A DNA stretch of 64,000 nucleotides, from contig BGKB01000012.1 of the NCBI GenBank assembly GCA_003116975.1, positions 1 to 64,000 of the forward strand, in the 5' to 3' direction. This DNA is from Aurantiochytrium sp. KH105 (taxonomy: Eukaryota > Sar > Bigyra > Thraustochytrida > Thraustochytriidae). The first letter of the stretch is position 1. Each line of letters begins with the position of its first letter. Below, one piece after another: positions 9,693-20,285 of this stretch. The position numbers were made by a program, and so were the translations under genes. The notes under the pieces are model-generated. The model saw only the letters and a list, made by a program, of their open reading frames with translations, ran no database searches and was not told the DNA's origin.

Positions 9693-12005
9693 TCACGACT
9701 TCGCGGCAGGGTCGCCGGAGGCCGACTTGTCCTTGGAGGAGCGGTTTTTGTTATAGCTCGGAGGCGGATTATTGCGGAGATCCTGGATGCGACGCTGGGC
9801 CTCTGCTTCTTGCTGCATTTCCAGCTCAAGCTGATCCATGTTGGTCATAACCATTTCCACAAACTCGGCGCGGGTGTGCCAGATAGCATTTTTTACCTTT
9901 GCCGGGAAGTCTGAACGAGCAGGAATGTAATAAACGTCAGCAGTCTCTTTGAAGTTGACGCGTCTTGATCTGGGGCCGGACGCAGGGCTGTTGAAGCTTC
10001 CCCAACTGCTCGCCGAGTCAAGGGAAGAGGAGATCTGCGTGAGGCCGCCCGAGGCACCCGCCCCAGCGCTCGCGTCGGACGTGCTTTGGCCTTCATCCGA
10101 GGCAATCCAGGATGCGATCTTTTTGAAAAAACCCTTGCTCTTGGACGAAGATGGGGCCTCGCGCAACTGCACTCGCAGCGAGGGTGGCTTGCTGCGCGTT
10201 CGTGCCGATGCAATGGCCGCGCGCCGCGCATTGATGCCCATGTCGATCCCTTTCGTCATTCGCGTGGCGCCCGGAGAATGCGACAGAGGCGCCGAAGTGC
10301 CAGCAAAGCCAAGGCGATCTAAGTAACCTCGGCGAATCATCACTTCTGAACGTGGGGTCTTTGCTGCGCCCGACTCTGCTGCCTCTGCGCGGTTCACCGC
10401 CTCGGCGGCCTTGGCAAGCTCGAGGCGTTGCTTTTCTAGAAGCTGCTGTTTGTGCTCCCGTGCGATCATGGCAAGATAATCAGGAAGCTCTACCATGCGA
10501 ACTGCCTTTTTTCTCGACTTCGAGGCGGTACGTGCGCGCTGCGGTGTTTTGACTGTCCTGGAAACAGAAGAGCGTGGGGAAGAGGCAGAGGAGGCGGTTG
10601 AGGCAGAAGCGCTTGTGCTCGCCGCGTCTTTCCCTTCACCAGCTCCACCTTCCGAGGCCTTTTCTCCCGAAGAGCCCGTCTCCAAGATGCGGGCCGGAGT
10701 GCTGGATGGCTGGGCCGTCTGCTGTTTGGTAGCAACATCTTCTTCGCCTTGCTTCTCACCTGCGTTACTGCTCTCAAGCGCAAGCTTGCCCAAGGTATCA
10801 AGAACGGTTTTCGGGTCTGCCGGAGCACCTGTGCTCGCAATGACGACCTTGGCGTCCGCGCCGTCCTCATTGGAGGGCGTAGGAAGAACTTGAGCGGTGA
10901 CTGCCGGGGCATCTTTTCCCGCTGTACCAGGTGCACGCGGAGGGCCCGCGCTGCTTGGCGCAGCGCTTTGCCCTTGCGGGTCTGACGCACTCGTCCCTGT
11001 TGATGCAACGAGGGATCCCTTTGCCAGTCCCGAAGACCCGCGAGGGCTACCAGACCGCGGAGACCGCGGTCCTCGGTGTGAGGAGAGCGATTGCGCCTCT
11101 GCCTTTTCGAGTGCCTTGGCGATGTTACTTTTCGCGGGTGGAGGAAGCCGAATTGGTTGTGGTGCTTCGGGAAGATTGACGTCGTCATCGTCGTCTTCAT
11201 CATCGTCGTCTTCATCATCGTCGTCTTCATCATCGCCGTCGTCATCGACTTCAATCTCCGTGAGCTTGGTATGTTCTGAGATCATCCCTTCGATGACGCG
11301 CAGCTCCTCATTGATGTCGGTGATGACGGGGTCGACGCCATAGTTGAGATCATTATCATCAACCTCTTCGTCGCCCTCCTCGTCAGTCGCCTGGTTCTCT
11401 TCCATAAGGTCATGATGGCTCCCGCCAAGCTCGTCGTTGGCGCGATGGAACTCTTCGCGGATTTGCTTGCGGGTTTGCTGGTCGCCCCAAACAAACGACG
11501 GGTGCGACTCGTTCAGCCAGCTGGGTTTTCGCCGGTGAATGAAGCCTCGCCTTCTCTCCTCGGGGCTCGGCTCGTGCTTGTCGCCAGCGCTGTCCTGCTC
11601 TCCCGCTTTGCCCGTCGTTGATGTTGCTGCTTTTGCATGTGTTGTGCCTGCAGCTGTCGAGGCTTGGGCACCGGTCGCGGCTCCGGTCGCCCCCGCGGCG
11701 GCCGACGCCCCGTGCTCTCGCTCTCCTGCGCCCTCGGCCTTCGCGCTTGCGCTTGTGCTTGTGCTTGCGCTTGCGCTTGCGCCCGAGCCCGCGCGCTCGC
11801 CGGCTGCTGCAGCAGCAGCAGCAGCGTCGCCGGCAGCGGCCGCGTCGCCGGCATCCTCCGATGCCCGCGTCGATCCCGCGCGGCCCTCCTCGCCGCCGCC
11901 GCCGCCGCCGCTGTTGTTGATGCTGCCGCCGCTGCCGCCGCCGCTGCCGCCCAAATCCTCGGCCGCGCCGCCGCCGCCGCCCGCCACGCCGCGCGCGTCC
12001 GCCAT
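9693..12005 (-). CDS. Mostly disordered acidic protein with C-terminal Val-x-Phe...Trp motif
   Basis: 770 residues from the ATG at 12005. The frame stays open upstream through the CTTT microsatellite, but that part has no better start and is taken as leader. The first 170 residues are Gly/Ala/Ser tracts. Next come FIHRRKPSWLNESHPSFVWG, an Asp/Glu run (DDDEDDDD), a long Ser/Ala region and a helical stretch (LPDYLAMIAREHKQQLLEKQ). Residues 681-685 are RRVNF, followed by DVYYIPARSDFPAKVKNAIW and a helix. RVxF is the known docking motif for protein phosphatase 1; the longer Val-x-Phe...Ile-Pro-x-Arg...Trp pattern I recall from many stramenopile proteins. A PP1-regulatory role is inference. Function unknown. 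Confidence 0.7.
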   Translation of the reverse strand: MADARGVAGGGGGAAEDLGGSGGGSGGSINNSGGGGGGEEGRAGSTRASEDAGDAAAAGDAAAAAAAAGERAGSGASASASTSTSASAKAEGAGEREHGASAAAGATGAATGAQASTAAGTTHAKAATSTTGKAGEQDSAGDKHEPSPEERRRGFIHRRKPSWLNESHPSFVWGDQQTRKQIREEFHRANDELGGSHHDLMEENQATDEEGDEEVDDNDLNYGVDPVITDINEELRVIEGMISEHTKLTEIEVDDDGDDEDDDDEDDDDEDDDDDVNLPEAPQPIRLPPPAKSNIAKALEKAEAQSLSSHRGPRSPRSGSPRGSSGLAKGSLVASTGTSASDPQGQSAAPSSAGPPRAPGTAGKDAPAVTAQVLPTPSNEDGADAKVVIASTGAPADPKTVLDTLGKLALESSNAGEKQGEEDVATKQQTAQPSSTPARILETGSSGEKASEGGAGEGKDAASTSASASTASSASSPRSSVSRTVKTPQRARTASKSRKKAVRMVELPDYLAMIAREHKQQLLEKQRLELAKAAEAVNRAEAAESGAAKTPRSEVMIRRGYLDRLGFAGTSAPLSHSPGATRMTKGIDMGINARRAAIASARTRSKPPSLRVQLREAPSSSKSKGFFKKIASWIASDEGQSTSDASAGAGASGGLTQISSSLDSASSWGSFNSPASGPRSRRVNFKETADVYYIPARSDFPAKVKNAIWHTRAEFVEMVMTNMDQLELEMQQEAEAQRRIQDLRNNPPPSYNKNRSSKDKSASGDPAAKS

Positions 12006-13431
<1,426 letters not shown>

Positions 13432-15702
13432 ATGCATATTGTTATTGTCGACGCCTTCGATGACGAAAAGGCCGAGGAGCGCAGGCAGTTTGCAGCTTTT
13501 GAGCGATCATGTCGTGCCGCAATCGCCGTGAGCGGTGCAGGCGATCCTCAAATCAGGGTCGTGCAGCGTAAGGAGATCTCCAAATACACATACAATGGAG
13601 ACGACACCGCGGGGTCCACCAGCGGACTCAAGGCTTTCGATCGAGTCGATATATTCTTGATTGCTGCCTCGGCCCGCCTGCTTCCATGGGAGGAAGCAAG
13701 TCAGGACCTCTATCTCTTGCTGAAAATGTGCTTCTTCACAAAAAAGTGCGTCTTTGGCGCCGGCAGCGTTGCCCAGTTTCTCGCCTTTCTATGCACGGGT
13801 CGCGGTATTGACGTTCACCCAGTTAATGGCCGCGAGGGCGGCTCGCTTGGCGATCTCGATGCGCACGAGATGGCGGCACGGGTTGTCTTTCCGCGCAAAG
13901 ACGTGCTGCTCGATTGTGAGTCCGGCGACCTCTTCATGTATCAACACCGCAGGCATCGCTGGGCACCCTTTTGCGCCGTGGGGTCGAAAAAGAAATCACG
14001 CCAGCGAAAGGCCACGCGCAGACACCAAGCTCGCGTCACAGCGCCCAGCTCGCAAGTGTATTTGAGCAAGTCCGACGAAACACTCTGTCGCGTCGTCAAC
14101 CAACATTCGAGGCACCCCGTTTTTCGAGGTCTCAATGCTTTGGACCACGTAGTGCGAAACCGGCCGTCATGGATGCTCGATGGACGCGCGCTCCGACGGG
14201 CAAAGAATCGACCAGAGATCCTCGCAGAGAGCGCTCTGGCCCCTCTTGTACTGCAATACTATAATTTTGTCGCAGCACACTTTGATGTCTCTGCGGAGTA
14301 TGCTCCAGCTGCGCTGATGCTGCGCAACTATCTACAGCACACGGTACGTCGCATGCAGCATCATGGGCACCTCGACATGCCCACTCGTGTATACCTGTCC
14401 TTCAAGTCACAGACGGCCAAAGCAGAGGAACGGATCAACGTGCCATGGCCTCAGGAAATGGCTGTCAAGTCAAAGAAGAAGAGCAGATCGTCTGTGTCCG
14501 AGCCCGGACAAACAAAGAGCAGCACTGGAAAGTTTGATTCAATGGAACCTCTTACTTCACCAGCAACCCAAGCGAGGGCATCGAACCCTATACTGATGTC
14601 GGCCCCCAGCACCGACGGTGGTGTCTCGGATGTCCATGGTAGCAGGAACAACACACAAGAAGCAGGCACGGGGATCGCGAATGGACCCTTTGCAGACCAG
14701 GAAGGGAGTCGCGACGAAGTAGCGCTGCAGGCTGCAAACGATACGGAGCGGGAAACTTCACCACCCACGATGAAAAGGACAAAATCAAATCTTGAAATGC
14801 ACAGCCGCACACGCGCAGCACACCCATCAGAGTGCGGCTTTCTCGCAGTCGAACGATCGTGCCCCGTTATTGTGCGTAGCCGACTCTCCCTCGAGGAACG
14901 CAGGGCCGTCTCCCACGATATCAAGGCGCGTCCGCAGTCCGCAGCGCAGCGAAGAACCAATTACGCTCGGAATGCTCATTTTCTGGCCCAACATAGCGAC
15001 AGGGCAGAAGACATGCTTCGCGATGCGTCCGCCGCAGCCCAGACGAAGCGACTTCGCAAGGCACGCGCTGCGCGTGCGGCGGCAGCCACTTTTCCCACTA
15101 AAGCGCCGAGACCACGATCTGCTCCAAGTCACGCAATTCGCTCATCGACAAGCCATGAGCGCGCCGCTGCTCTCATGAGTCAGGTACCGCCAGCACACTT
15201 ATACGACCGTTCTCGCCATCTCCCGCTCGAAAATCTTTTGCAAAATGCGCTCACGGCAACCCACAATCTTCGCACGCTCGAGGCTCATACAGGTCTGGCG
15301 CCGCGCAGAGGTTCTCTTGCGTCCGCCGCAACAAAGACGAAACAGACACGAGGTGTATCTGATCAGCAACGTAATAACCAGGATGCGGCGCCTCGTACTC
15401 CGCATGTCCCGCGTATCGAGCTTGGCTGCGGTCCACTACAAGGAGGCACAATCAATGCAGATGGACCATACCGGTCCCAATTGGATCTCACGCGAGGGGC
15501 GTATCTGGAAGAGAAAAAGAAGTGGGTCTCGCAGTCGCAGGTCTTCAACCACCACGTGGGCAAGGCATCTCGCGTGGAGCGAGAGGATGCAGTCGCACGG
15601 GCGCATGCTCCACAACGCGATGAGTATGACGGCTATCGCCCCGTGTCAAATCACTGTTTTCGTGAGCCGGCCAAAGACAAGGCTGCCTGGTTACCGACTT
15701 GA
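13432..15702 (+). CDS. Class I glutamine-amidotransferase-like N-domain protein, probably non-catalytic
   Basis: 756 residues, single exon, first ATG at 13432. The first 190 residues look like a GATase1 / ThiJ-type fold: a beta-strand start (MHIVIVDAF), a middle strand FDRVDIFLIAAS, then the nucleophile-elbow position KKCVFGAGSVAQFLAFLCTG. In active enzymes the elbow is Gly-x-Cys-x-Gly; here residues 108-112 are FGAGS with no Cys at that place, so glutaminase activity is unlikely. Residues 225-335 (HPVFRGLNALDHVVRNRPSW onward) look folded; the rest is basic and low in complexity. The C-terminus ends with a motif-like GYRPVSNHCFREPAKDKAAW. I recall similar uncharacterised proteins in ciliated protists, but that is uncertain. 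Function unknown. Confidence 0.6.
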   Translation: MHIVIVDAFDDEKAEERRQFAAFERSCRAAIAVSGAGDPQIRVVQRKEISKYTYNGDDTAGSTSGLKAFDRVDIFLIAASARLLPWEEASQDLYLLLKMCFFTKKCVFGAGSVAQFLAFLCTGRGIDVHPVNGREGGSLGDLDAHEMAARVVFPRKDVLLDCESGDLFMYQHRRHRWAPFCAVGSKKKSRQRKATRRHQARVTAPSSQVYLSKSDETLCRVVNQHSRHPVFRGLNALDHVVRNRPSWMLDGRALRRAKNRPEILAESALAPLVLQYYNFVAAHFDVSAEYAPAALMLRNYLQHTVRRMQHHGHLDMPTRVYLSFKSQTAKAEERINVPWPQEMAVKSKKKSRSSVSEPGQTKSSTGKFDSMEPLTSPATQARASNPILMSAPSTDGGVSDVHGSRNNTQEAGTGIANGPFADQEGSRDEVALQAANDTERETSPPTMKRTKSNLEMHSRTRAAHPSECGFLAVERSCPVIVRSRLSLEERRAVSHDIKARPQSAAQRRTNYARNAHFLAQHSDRAEDMLRDASAAAQTKRLRKARAARAAAATFPTKAPRPRSAPSHAIRSSTSHERAAALMSQVPPAHLYDRSRHLPLENLLQNALTATHNLRTLEAHTGLAPRRGSLASAATKTKQTRGVSDQQRNNQDAAPRTPHVPRIELGCGPLQGGTINADGPYRSQLDLTRGAYLEEKKKWVSQSQVFNHHVGKASRVEREDAVARAHAPQRDEYDGYRPVSNHCFREPAKDKAAWLPT

Positions 15703-15995
15703 CGTAAGAGAGCTGTCACCTTTGCTGCTGCTTTGAGACTAGATAGAGGCAGCATTGCCCTACGATTCTCTTAATTACCTAACTATTTGCCTTTTCTCAC
15801 TTTTGTAATATGCATTCTGTGGCTGGTTACAATTACGACGAGTGCGCCATGGTCTTCCCTTTGCTTTTTCTTCTTCTTCTTGTTTGTTTGTATCCCTTTC
15901 TCTCAGGAAAAAGCAAACAAAAGCAGGGACAATCCGGGCAGATATCATCATAGCTTTGATGGTTACCGTTTAAAATTTTCGCGCCGTCTAGGCCT
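15703..15995. other. Short convergent 3' intergenic region
   Basis: Lies between two converging stop codons. It is T-rich in the middle (15860-15900), as expected of 3' untranslated ends. Nothing else seen. Confidence 0.5.
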
Positions 15996-17486
15996 TCATC
16001 CTCGAGAGCGGATCCCCTTGAGAACTGGATGCTTTTCGAGCAATTCGGCGGCGCGGTCGCGCCAGCTTCGCACCTCAGCCTCCGACTTTCCAGTCATCTC
16101 CACCGCCAATTCTGTGCGACCTGGAATACGTAATCGCTCTAGATCGTGAGGTGTAGTCACTCCGCATTTATCACGCAAGGCGGCCGCCACAGCTTCGTCA
16201 TTGCCTAGAATGTCCGCAAAGCTGGTCGCAGCAGCTTCAGTTTTGGCGCGATGTAGCCAAGTCGAGGCCTGTGCTGGAGTGGCCTCGGGCTGCGCTTTGC
16301 GTGCCACGCGAAGAAGCGAACCCTCGGGGACCGCAGCGAGCTCCAAGACTGTCGACAGATTGAGTCCCGTTTTGATTGATCGAACCAGCGCGGCGTCATT
16401 GCCAAAAACGCCTTTGAGCGCCGTAAGGTCTGCTTGCTGCTGAAGCCGTCGCTGTCTTTTCTCTCCAGCACCCATGTTCTGACGCGCTTGCTGAGCCGCG
16501 GATCGCTTGCGTTTGCGCTCCTCAGCTTCGACTTTGCGACGCTCCTTTTCAGCCTGCAGCTTTTGCGCTGTCTCCTCGGCTTGAATTGCCTTGGCAGACT
16601 TGTCGCGGCGCCTTGCACTTAGAAACTCCCAGTCCAAGTCTGGGCAGAGCCGACGAAGTGCGTCTTCCAAAGACGTCTCGCCTCCTTCGTGATCTTGTTG
16701 TTGTGCCTCTTCTGCGGAAACGACGGCCAGCGACCAGAACACGTTTGGCGAGTGCAATGCGAGCTCACGCGGCCGCATTTTCTCGCGCGCGGCTTCGGCG
16801 CAATCCTGGTCGTTGACGGTCAACACGTAGCGGACGGTGACCTGCAAAATTGTCCTTGATAACAACTTGACGCTGTCTTGTTTCCACTTTGAACCCTTTT
16901 CCGGGGCGTAGCGGATCGAGACGAACTCGGCGCGCGCTTCGTTGGAGGAGCCATTCGCAGCGTTGCTCCGCTCTGGGCGCACGACTTCGAATTTACCTGC
17001 CAAGGCGGCGGCATATCGGTCGATGGCGTCGCGTCGCGCGTGAGCATCATTCATGAACCCGCGGGTGGCTTTTCGCAAAAACACGGACACATTATCGCGC
17101 GGGCCTCCCTGGAAAGCTTGCACCAGGTTTTTGGCGATTGTTTCTCGTGTGTCACCAACACTCTCCTCGGCGCGCTGCTCTTGCGTTTGATTTTGTCTTT
17201 GGCGAGGTCTTCTGCGACGCGGTGGGAGCATAGCGGTAGTTTCTTGCTGTGCGCCAGCAAGTCTGCGCACAGAGATCACCTCGCGGTCGCTCACGCCGAG
17301 CTCCCGCGCAGTGCGCTTGTCCCCGGCCGCGACATGCGTCTTGCTGGTGATCCCGACGACGAGCTCGAGCGACTCCGCGGGCTCGCCGAGCGCCTCGGCC
17401 ACGATCTCGTGTAGAGGGTCTCCGTCCTCTGCGACCTGCACGACCTGGGCGCCGCCCTCCGGCAGCCGCACGCGGATCTCCAGCAT
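15996..17486 (-). CDS. Protein with N-terminal ubiquitin-like fold and two C-terminal helical repeats
   Basis: 496 residues from the ATG at 17486; the frame extends upstream only to a GTG. Residues 1-78 (MLEIRVRLPEGGAQVVQVAE ... GVSDREVISVRR) have the strand, helix and length pattern of a ubiquitin-like domain such as those at the start of YOD1/OTU1 or NPL4. A middle region (FVSIRYAPEKGSKWKQDSVK) is unknown. A charged coiled coil follows (about residues 300-350, KLQAEKERRKVEAEERKRKR). The end holds two related helical units, LVRSIKTGLNLSTVLELAAV and VAAALRDKCGVTTPHDLERL, each followed by a second helix, reminiscent of DUF4332 helix-hairpin repeats. A role in ubiquitin or nucleic-acid transactions is possible but not shown. 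Confidence 0.6.
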   Translation of the reverse strand: MLEIRVRLPEGGAQVVQVAEDGDPLHEIVAEALGEPAESLELVVGITSKTHVAAGDKRTARELGVSDREVISVRRLAGAQQETTAMLPPRRRRPRQRQNQTQEQRAEESVGDTRETIAKNLVQAFQGGPRDNVSVFLRKATRGFMNDAHARRDAIDRYAAALAGKFEVVRPERSNAANGSSNEARAEFVSIRYAPEKGSKWKQDSVKLLSRTILQVTVRYVLTVNDQDCAEAAREKMRPRELALHSPNVFWSLAVVSAEEAQQQDHEGGETSLEDALRRLCPDLDWEFLSARRRDKSAKAIQAEETAQKLQAEKERRKVEAEERKRKRSAAQQARQNMGAGEKRQRRLQQQADLTALKGVFGNDAALVRSIKTGLNLSTVLELAAVPEGSLLRVARKAQPEATPAQASTWLHRAKTEAAATSFADILGNDEAVAAALRDKCGVTTPHDLERLRIPGRTELAVEMTGKSEAEVRSWRDRAAELLEKHPVLKGIRSRG

Positions 17487-18293
17487 CTCGCGCCTGCGCG
17501 TGGAGAAGAATGAATTCCTTCTACGTGCATCATGATGTATGGAGCTTGGCTCCAAGAAGAGCACACCAAGAAGGAGTGATCACTCTATCGTGGTGTATGA
17601 CTTACATCAGTGCAGCACAGGCATCATCGTCGTTCGTTGGCAACAACAAGCTTTGTGAAGTGTAAGCGCCTGCGTGGACGCTGCATCCTAACAAACAACA
17701 GCACGGAATCATCAATCATGATGGACCACGTTCTCAACGCGCTCTCAAGGAAGCTTTCCTCGTTCTCTGAGGCGCTGCAGCTGATGATGTTGATAGAAAA
17801 GGCCTCAGCCTCTACGAGTTGAGATATTCATTGTGCTCAAGGTTCAACAGCGCGGCAACAGCGAGTCTGGCACCGTGATCTTCAACGAGTTGCTGTTGCT
17901 CGCAGTTCAGGCAGGGGCTTGTTTGTCTGTGCTTGTTTTTCTGTCATGGCGCTGCGCACCGTGAACAGCGAACACCCCCGTCATGCCATGACGACACCTC
18001 TGCCGCATGGATGCCAGCGGTGCGGAAAATTCCGCTTCGTGACGCGTGATGTTGACCGTGACCTCGTCCGCCGTGCTGTGCTGAGCTGGCGGCTCGGCGC
18101 GACTTGGCCCTAATCTTGGTGACAGACGCGATCTGCCGCACGTGGTCCTCCTCGACTCGGACTTCCTTCCTGCCGCTGTTCCCCCTTTTCCATTCCTGGG
18201 CGGCCCGCGATGCGACTATCAGCACTGATCATCCCCCGACACAGAACTCGCCTGCTCGATCACTGACGTGGCGGCGTGTCCACGTCGGTGTCA
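17487..18293. other. Divergent intergenic region with small palindrome
   Basis: About 800 bp between start codons of opposite genes. It includes a 12-bp perfect palindrome, GAGTGATCACTC, at 17574-17585, about 90 bp upstream of the minus-strand start. The 3' end enters the minisatellite of the next gene. No coding exon could be supported. Confidence 0.45.
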
Positions 18294-18358
18294 ATGCCAA
18301 AGGCAATGTCCACGTCGGTGTCAATGTCCAAGGCAATGTCCACGTCGGTGTCAATGTC
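18278..18358 (+). repeat. 30-bp minisatellite, 2.7 copies, at the start of the GGPP synthase ORF
   Basis: Units begin at 18278, 18308 and 18338 and share GTCCACGTCGGTGTCAATG; the third is partial. The unit length is a multiple of three, so in frame it codes repeats of MSTSVSMSKA. Each unit supplies two ATG codons, which makes the true start of the gene hard to fix. Confidence 0.9.
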
Positions 18359-19979
18359 GGCGTCAACGCCGATGTCGAGGAATGCCACCTCGACCCAGGC
18401 GGCTTCGAAGGACGTTGGCAAGTCGTATCCAACAGACCCTGAAGGAGAGCGCTCGCGGCCGGGGCGCGGCGCGATGGACTGCGACTCGGAGAGCTCGCAC
18501 TCGTCGGAGAAGGCGTACGACGTGCCGAGCACGCCGCTGTCGCCGGGGTACTCGTCGCCGCGGCGGCGCGCGCGGGGCCCCGGCGGGGTCGCGGCCCTGG
18601 GCGGGAGTGGTTCCTTGCTCGCGGCGCGGCCGCCATCTCGAGAGCTTCCGCAGCGAGAAAGCCAACGCGCCGCCGGCGAGGGCGCCAAGGAGGCCGCGCG
18701 CGCGGGCGAGCGCGGCGCGACCCGCGGCGAGGGGCAGACCCGCGACGCGCGCAGAGCAGCGGCGCCAGGACCCGCGAGCGCAGCCGGCGCGGAGAGTGCC
18801 GCGGCGGAGCAGGGCGCGCAGGCGGCGGCCAGGATGGCCTTTTCCACGAGACCGACGCTCGTGGCCAAGCCCGGCGCGGGGCCCACGGCGCCCGCCGGCA
18901 GGGGCCTGGCCGGCGCCAAGCAGGCCGAGATCGGCGTCGACGCGGCGGAGATGGGCCTCGGCCTCGACGTCGAAGAGGCAGGGCCCGAGGAGGAGATGAA
19001 ACAGGCCGCGGTCCACGAGATGAGGGCGCGTGACGTGGGCCCCGGGGCGCCCGCCGCCGCCGCCTCGGTCGCCGCGCTTGGGCAGCACCAGGTCGCCGAG
19101 GAATGCCTCGAGCCCTGGCAGTACATTTGCAAGACCCCGGGCAAGAACGTGCGGTCCAAGATGATTGACTGTTTCCAAGAGTGGCTTCGCATCCCTGAAG
19201 ACAAGCTGCCGATCATCAAGCAGATCGTCGGGTCGCTACACAACGCGTCACTGCTCATTGACGACATCGAAGACGACTCCAAGCTGCGTCGTGGGCAACC
19301 CGTAGCCCACTTGATCTATGGCATCCCGCAGACGCTCAATTGTGCGAACTATGTATACTTTATGGCCATGGAAAAGTGCCTGGCACTGCAAAACCCGTTC
19401 GCGCTTCAAGTCTTCACGCTCGAGCTCCTGAACCTGCACCGGGGCCAGGGAAGGGAACTCTTATGGCGCGATACAGGCAAGTGTCCTAGTGAAGACGACT
19501 ATCTTGGCATGATCATGGACAAGACGGGTGGGCTCTTCCGTCTTGGCGTGGGGCTCATGCAGAGCTTTTCCGAATCGCGCACGGACTTCTCCAAGCTCGT
19601 CAATCTGCTTTCCATCTACTTTCAAGTGCGCGATGACCTCATCAACCTCGCCAGCAGCTCGTATCACCGCAATAAGAGCTTTTGCGAGGATCTCACGGAA
19701 GGAAAATTCTCCTTTCCCATCATTCACGGGATCAAAAACTCGGAGCCAGGAGATAATTACCTCTTGTCTATCCTCAAGCAGCGCACCGAAAATGTTGATC
19801 TCAAGCGAAGTTTTGTAGATTTTCTCCGCACAGAAACCCGGTCCTTCGCTTACACCAAGCAGTATTTGGATCGTATTTTCCAGGACATTCAACAAGAGAT
19901 TAGCGCTGTAGGCGGCTCCCAACATCTCATGACGCTAATGGAGAAACTTCGCGAAGAAGTTGACGACTGCGACGTTTGA
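18294..19979 (+). CDS. GGPS1: Geranylgeranyl diphosphate synthase, type III, with long N-terminal extension
   Basis: 561 residues from the first ATG (18294); a later start such as 18474 is possible. The enzyme makes C20 GGPP from FPP and IPP for protein prenylation, carotenoids and other terpenoids. The catalytic part is about residues 265-561, the size of a whole human or fungal enzyme. The first Asp-rich motif is DDIED (323-327) in SLLIDDIEDDSKLRRGQP, the short DDxxD form of types I/III. The second is DDLIN (447-451) in YFQVRDDLINLASS. FSFPIIHGI is also typical. The sequence resembles the GGPS1/BTS1 branch more than plant or bacterial enzymes. The first 260 residues are Ser/Ala/Arg-rich and disordered; they may be partly untranslated, or could serve in targeting. 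Confidence 0.93.
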   Translation: MPKAMSTSVSMSKAMSTSVSMSASTPMSRNATSTQAASKDVGKSYPTDPEGERSRPGRGAMDCDSESSHSSEKAYDVPSTPLSPGYSSPRRRARGPGGVAALGGSGSLLAARPPSRELPQRESQRAAGEGAKEAARAGERGATRGEGQTRDARRAAAPGPASAAGAESAAAEQGAQAAARMAFSTRPTLVAKPGAGPTAPAGRGLAGAKQAEIGVDAAEMGLGLDVEEAGPEEEMKQAAVHEMRARDVGPGAPAAAASVAALGQHQVAEECLEPWQYICKTPGKNVRSKMIDCFQEWLRIPEDKLPIIKQIVGSLHNASLLIDDIEDDSKLRRGQPVAHLIYGIPQTLNCANYVYFMAMEKCLALQNPFALQVFTLELLNLHRGQGRELLWRDTGKCPSEDDYLGMIMDKTGGLFRLGVGLMQSFSESRTDFSKLVNLLSIYFQVRDDLINLASSSYHRNKSFCEDLTEGKFSFPIIHGIKNSEPGDNYLLSILKQRTENVDLKRSFVDFLRTETRSFAYTKQYLDRIFQDIQQEISAVGGSQHLMTLMEKLREEVDDCDV

Positions 19980-20001
19980 GCAAGCTGTCGGCTGTCGAAT
20001 T

Positions 20002-20042
<41 letters not shown>

Positions 20043-20285
20043 CTCATGCATTTTTCTTCTTCCTTTTCTAAAATTCATTCTTTGTCCTACTGTTACTTTG
20101 TCTTTGTTGCAAGGTCGGTTGAGACCGGAAACAAGATCAGGCAGGGCCAAGACCACGGTAGACCGCCCGCCCAACTTCGCCTCTTCCCGGACCACCTCTC
20201 TTGAATCGAGCGCTGGACCTGAACCCTTAAGAATTGCTGCTGTCTTGCTCATCCTGCAAACCTTAGACGCTGGGTGTGGGCTCTC
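19980..20285. other. Convergent intergenic region with (CT)n run
   Basis: A CT dinucleotide run occupies 20002-20039, 23 bp after the synthase stop, followed by T-rich sequence to about 20105 that is probably 3' untranslated. Nothing coding is seen. Confidence 0.6.

Noticed and set aside
16000-17414. Plus-strand ORFs opposite the ubiquitin-like gene
   Set aside because: Short shadows of a GC-rich coding strand; the minus frame is continuous with domain-like sequence.
18260-19282. 340-residue minus-strand ORF opposite the GGPP synthase
   Set aside because: Antisense shadow; composition follows the synthase codons and no domain is present.
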